Notes under the pieces: model-generated
The model's input: the letters and a program-made list of their open reading frames with translations, nothing else
Told to the model about the DNA's origin: nothing
Database searches by the model: none
Shown: positions 6,452 through 7,561 of the stretch, in pieces
How positions within the stretch are numbered: position 1 is the stretch's first letter
How the letters are laid out: every line of letters starts with the position of its first letter
NCBI GenBank assembly: GCA_035630195.1
Contig: DASQLD010000464.1
Span: forward strand, 1 to 7,561
Reading direction: 5' to 3'
DNA from: DASQDN01 sp035630195
GTDB lineage: Bacteria > Acidobacteriota > Terriglobia > Bryobacterales > Bryobacteraceae
Length of the DNA: 7,561 bases
Position numbers and translations under genes: made by a program

Positions 6452-7207
6452 GTGCTGTCCATCAGACATGTCTGCCTGGTCACCCTCCTTTCACTTTTCA
6501 CGACCTGCCGCACTGTAGATCATCGATCAAGCATTACAGTGGCCGCTGCATCAAACCTATCGGAAGTGTTTACTGAAATTGCGGAGAAGTTTCTGCGGGA
6601 GTCTGGCATTCGGGTTGTCTACAGCTTTGCATCGACAGCCCAACTCGCGCAGCAAATTGAGAACGCCGCGCCTTTCGATGTGTTTGCATCCGCAGATACA
6701 GAACATGTCGATGCGCTGATACGAAAGGGCCAGCTAACCCCCGAAAGCAGGGCGGTTTTTGCACGAGGACGGCTCGCTTTGTGGCTGCCGGGAGCGACTG
6801 CCCTGGGCTTGGAATCTCTGGCATCGCCCGCCATTCGTTTCATCTCCATCGCAAATCCAGCCGTCGCCCCCTACGGCCGAGCGGCTGTCGAAACATTAAA
6901 GGCGGCCGGCCTCTGGGATCGCGTTCAGGACAAGATCGTGTACGCGAGCAACATCTCCATGGCAAGGCAGCACGCCGCCAGCGGAAATGCCGATGCCGCA
7001 TTCACGGCGCTATCTCTGGTGTTGAAGGACAAGGGCACTGTTCTGCGAGTCGAGGAAAACCTTCATTCCCCCGTCGATCAGGCTCTCGGCATTCTGACGT
7101 CATCGAAGAGAAAAGCCAACGCGAACAGCTTTCGAAATTTTCTGATCGGCTCATCGGGTAGGACGATTCTGGCGCGCTACGGCTATAGTTTTCCTTCCGT
7201 GAAGTAG
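6452..7207 (+). CDS. modA: ModA-like molybdate/tungstate-binding protein of an ABC transporter
   Basis: This 251-residue periplasmic binding protein has the ModA family's usual length and pattern. ITVAAASNLSEVF (28-40) and SFASTAQLAQQIENAAPFDV (58-77) hold the oxyanion-binding serines, likely S34 and S61. ANPAVAPYGRAAVETL (134-149), GNADAAFTALSLV (178-190) and DQALGIL (209-215) are also family hallmarks. The AFTALS segment, in place of the E. coli-type segment carrying a Tyr ligand, puts it in the branch where that Tyr is missing. The N-terminus is a hydrophobic signal ending near FTTC (16-19). C19 could be a lipidation site, but Thr before Cys is not a good lipobox. The start is GTG at 6452; an in-frame stop at 6443 rules out anything longer, and no clear ribosome-binding site is seen. 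A TATTAT at 6425-6430 might be a -10 box but has no -35. No modB or modC is recognisable in the visible sequence downstream. Confidence 0.92.
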   Translation: MLSIRHVCLVTLLSLFTTCRTVDHRSSITVAAASNLSEVFTEIAEKFLRESGIRVVYSFASTAQLAQQIENAAPFDVFASADTEHVDALIRKGQLTPESRAVFARGRLALWLPGATALGLESLASPAIRFISIANPAVAPYGRAAVETLKAAGLWDRVQDKIVYASNISMARQHAASGNADAAFTALSLVLKDKGTVLRVEENLHSPVDQALGILTSSKRKANANSFRNFLIGSSGRTILARYGYSFPSVK

Positions 7208-7251
7208 AATCGAAGTTGTTGTCATAGCCCACACGTGGACTGTCCTCGCCT
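7208..7251. other. Short gap after modA with a weak inverted repeat
   Basis: This 44-bp gap contains TCATAG at 7222-7227, matched by CTATGA at 7250-7255, with 22 bases between. The stem is only 6 bp, weak in GC, and not followed by a T-run, so it does not qualify as a terminator. The next ORF starts inside the right arm. Confidence 0.2.
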
Positions 7252-7561
7252 ATGATCGTGCATGCGCATGAAGGAACGGCACTTGAGGTGTTTTGGCGCT
7301 ATCGCGGCACGGCTTGGTGGTCTTATCTCACAGCCTTGCGCTTTCTCTTGCGCCTCCGCCTGGATTCGAGTTGCATTCGGTCGCTCAAAGGATTGTTAAC
7401 GGAACGGGTATCGGCAGGCGACGTTTGGCGCATGCCGGGGAATGAGGTTATCGAGCGAGTCGCCAGGCTCATCAGCACAGGTCGGGTGATTCCTGCTGAA
7501 GATCGGGGGAACGAACGGTGGCCGGGGAGCGGGACGGTTCTGGAATCGCGTTGGCAATCGG
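7252..7561 (+). CDS. Unidentified ORF, truncated by the window edge
   Basis: From ATG at 7252 one frame stays open for 103 codons to the end of the window; the other two plus frames contain stops. An in-frame TAG at 7225 limits the start to this ATG or a CTG at 7240. No Shine-Dalgarno is visible. The translation begins MIVHAHEGTALEVFWRYRG. A short aromatic-hydrophobic stretch follows, WWSYLTALRFLLRLRL (residues about 22-37), basic and probably an amphipathic helix rather than a membrane span. Then comes a helix-like segment VIERVARLISTGRV (about 70-83), and a Gly/Arg/Glu-rich tail. I do not recognise the family. It is not a ModB permease, since these 103 residues contain no run of hydrophobic spans. 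It could be the next gene of the modA unit or an independent gene. One minus-strand frame is also open from 7561 down to 7323, so the coding strand is not certain. Confidence 0.45.
   Translation, partial: MIVHAHEGTALEVFWRYRGTAWWSYLTALRFLLRLRLDSSCIRSLKGLLTERVSAGDVWRMPGNEVIERVARLISTGRVIPAEDRGNERWPGSGTVLESRWQS

Noticed and set aside
7261..7270. 10-bp palindrome CATGCGCATG
   Set aside because: Short, low-complexity alternation of self-complementary steps inside a probable coding region; palindromes of this length are expected by chance in several kilobases.
7262..7399. 45-codon plus-strand ORF from ATG at 7262
   Set aside because: It lies within the longer open frame from 7252, is short, and has no ribosome-binding site or motif beyond being Ala/Cys-rich.
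1..7561. CRISPR arrays, tRNA/rRNA genes, insertion sequences, riboswitches
   Set aside because: No regularly spaced repeats, tRNA arm patterns, transposase-like frames, terminal inverted repeats or recognisable riboswitch cores were found on reading either strand.

Overview
The window looks like a chromosomal piece of a GC-moderate, free-living Gram-negative bacterium. Acidobacteriota (Solibacter/Bryobacter-like) is the best guess. It rests on an exported DUF1080 domain, a DinB domain of the type common in that phylum, a secreted esterase, Gfo/Idh/MocA enzymes and non-ATG starts. This is inference from gene content; no marker gene is present.

Layout. Positions 1-251 are mostly non-coding, with one probable minus-strand gene start at the extreme left edge, one speculative 25-residue ORF and a perfect 14-bp palindrome. 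A minus-strand two-gene unit follows: a 787-residue soluble multi-PAS histidine kinase (657-3020) and, 27 bp downstream, a small cupin (252-629). An 87-bp divergent control region (3021-3107) separates it from a plus-strand run. It carries a consensus -10 box facing the kinase and two copies of a 9-bp direct repeat. The plus-strand genes are an exported DUF1080-DinB fusion (3108-4268), a Gfo/Idh/MocA oxidoreductase (4296-5294), an exported esterase (5305-6402), a ModA-like substrate-binding protein with a GTG start (6452-7207), and an unidentified ORF that leaves the window (7252-7561). There is no stretch over 300 bases without a gene.

How they may work together. The first three plus-strand genes are separated by only 27 and 10 bp and probably form an operon for carbohydrate or glycoside processing. 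The esterase would strip acyl groups outside the cytoplasm. DUF1080 (3-keto-glycoside hydrolase family) would act on oxidised glycosides. The oxidoreductase is of the kind that makes or reduces keto-sugars. The kinase has a receiver domain lacking its phosphorylation residues and no response regulator beside it, so its partner lies elsewhere. The ModA gene is not followed by a recognisable modB within the visible sequence.

I found no mobile element, CRISPR array, RNA gene or obvious defence system. The items most worth a second look are the DUF1080-DinB fusion, the degenerate receiver domain, the direct repeats in the divergent promoter, and the unidentified edge ORF.
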